From an uncultured Collinsella sp. (lineage in GTDB: Bacteria > Actinomycetota > Coriobacteriia > Coriobacteriales > Coriobacteriaceae): a DNA stretch of 5,379 nt. This document shows, piece after piece, positions 4,837-5,379 of the stretch (the stretch's first letter is position 1; every line of letters begins with the position of its first letter). A program made the position numbers and the translations under genes. The stretch spans positions 1-5,379 of the forward strand of contig UQXC01000084.1 of NCBI GenBank assembly GCA_900544995.1, read 5' to 3'. The notes beneath the pieces were generated by a model that saw only the letters and a program-made list of their open reading frames with translations, had not been told where the DNA came from and did not search any database.

Positions 4837-5379
4837 ATGGCGAACGACAGCAAGACATGGCGGTGCGGAAAGTACGAGCTCAGCTTTGACCGTCCGCGCA
4901 TCATGGGCGTCCTCAACGTGACGCCCGATTCGTTTAGCGATGGCGGGGAGCACTTCGACCCCGATGCCGCCATCGAGTACGGCCTGGCGATGCTCGACGC
5001 CGGCGCCGACATCATCGACGTGGGCGGCGAGTCCACGCGCCCTGGTTTTACCCCGGTCAACCCCGACGAGGAGGCTCGCCGCGTGCTGCCCGTGGTGCGC
5101 GCGCTGGCCAAGGAGGGCGCCATCGTCTCGATCGACACGCGTCATGTGGCGGTTGCCAAGGCGGCCGTGCGCTGCGGCGCCTCGATCGTCAACGACGTGA
5201 CCGGCTTCACCGATCCCAAGATGGTCGAGTTTGTTAAGACGAGCACCTGCGGCGTCATCGTGATGCATGCCGGCGAGGTCGCCGCGCCCGCACGCACGCA
5301 CGCAACGGTGCAGCTCGATACCTCGGCAGCGGCGTTTGTTGCCGAGAAGGCGCGCGAGGCGGCTGCCGAGGCCGCGCGT
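4837..5379 (+). CDS. folP: Dihydropteroate synthase, N-terminal part (3' end beyond window)
   Basis: The first 181 codons are present; the frame is open to the window edge. DHPS condenses 6-hydroxymethyl-dihydropterin pyrophosphate with p-aminobenzoate to make dihydropteroate in folate synthesis, and is the sulfonamide target. The family signatures are clear: MGVLNVTPDSFSDGG (23-37), the loop contacting pyrophosphate, and DVGGESTRPG (61-70). VSIDTR (97-102) and VNDVTG (118-123) follow, with VMH (142-144) of the pterin-site strand. Where many DHPS proteins continue with a G-x-P-x-x-MQ loop, this one reads GEVAAPARTH and then an Ala-rich, probably helical stretch. That may be a lineage-specific insertion. 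Start choice rests on AGGAGG spacing. The gene follows the sirtuin gene on the same strand but probably has its own promoter. Other folate genes are not visible in this window. Confidence 0.93.
   Translation, partial: MANDSKTWRCGKYELSFDRPRIMGVLNVTPDSFSDGGEHFDPDAAIEYGLAMLDAGADIIDVGGESTRPGFTPVNPDEEARRVLPVVRALAKEGAIVSIDTRHVAVAKAAVRCGASIVNDVTGFTDPKMVEFVKTSTCGVIVMHAGEVAAPARTHATVQLDTSAAAFVAEKAREAAAEAAR

Noticed and set aside
4350..5138. Antisense open frame (262 codons) spanning the sirtuin end and folP start
   Set aside because: It crosses two well-supported plus-strand genes and the spacer between them, and has no recognisable motif.

Overview
The window looks like chromosome of a high-GC Coriobacteriia member, most likely Collinsella or a close relative. 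This rests on GC-rich codon use (CTG, GCG, CGC), a T–A–S ECF-transporter cluster with two ATPase domains fused in one polypeptide, and intergenic repeats with TCCGTCTCCAG and CCTGCGGTTTT cores, which I associate with Collinsella from memory. The genus is an inference; no rRNA or other marker is present.

Left part (1-2503, + strand): a tightly packed ECF transporter operon. It holds the tail of a probable EcfT membrane subunit, a double-ABC EcfA ATPase overlapping it by one base, and a membrane substrate-binding S component starting 4 nt after the ATPase stop. Together these would form an ATP-driven vitamin or micronutrient importer; the substrate cannot be read from the sequence. The stretch encoding the linker between the two ATPase domains (935-1125) carries inverted terminal arms and unusual codons. 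It looks like a palindromic repeat inserted in frame.

Middle (2504-3035): a 532-bp gap between convergent genes with no credible gene. It contains two long, in-register imperfect palindromes (2544-2709 and 2797-2969). Their arms differ, but both have a CCTGCGGTTTT core at the centre; in the second the core is an intact bidirectional terminator. Two diverged direct copies of another repeat flank the second palindrome.

Right part: exonuclease III (xth, minus strand), diverging from a zinc-ribbon sirtuin deacetylase (cobB-like, plus strand). After a 94-bp spacer with a probable promoter and a strong GC hairpin comes the 5' part of dihydropteroate synthase (folP), cut by the window end. These genes cover DNA repair, NAD-dependent deacylation and folate synthesis; nothing visible makes them one pathway.

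No obvious defence system, phage, CRISPR array or new multi-gene system was found. The most unusual content is the set of palindromic repeats, above all the one that has become protein-coding.
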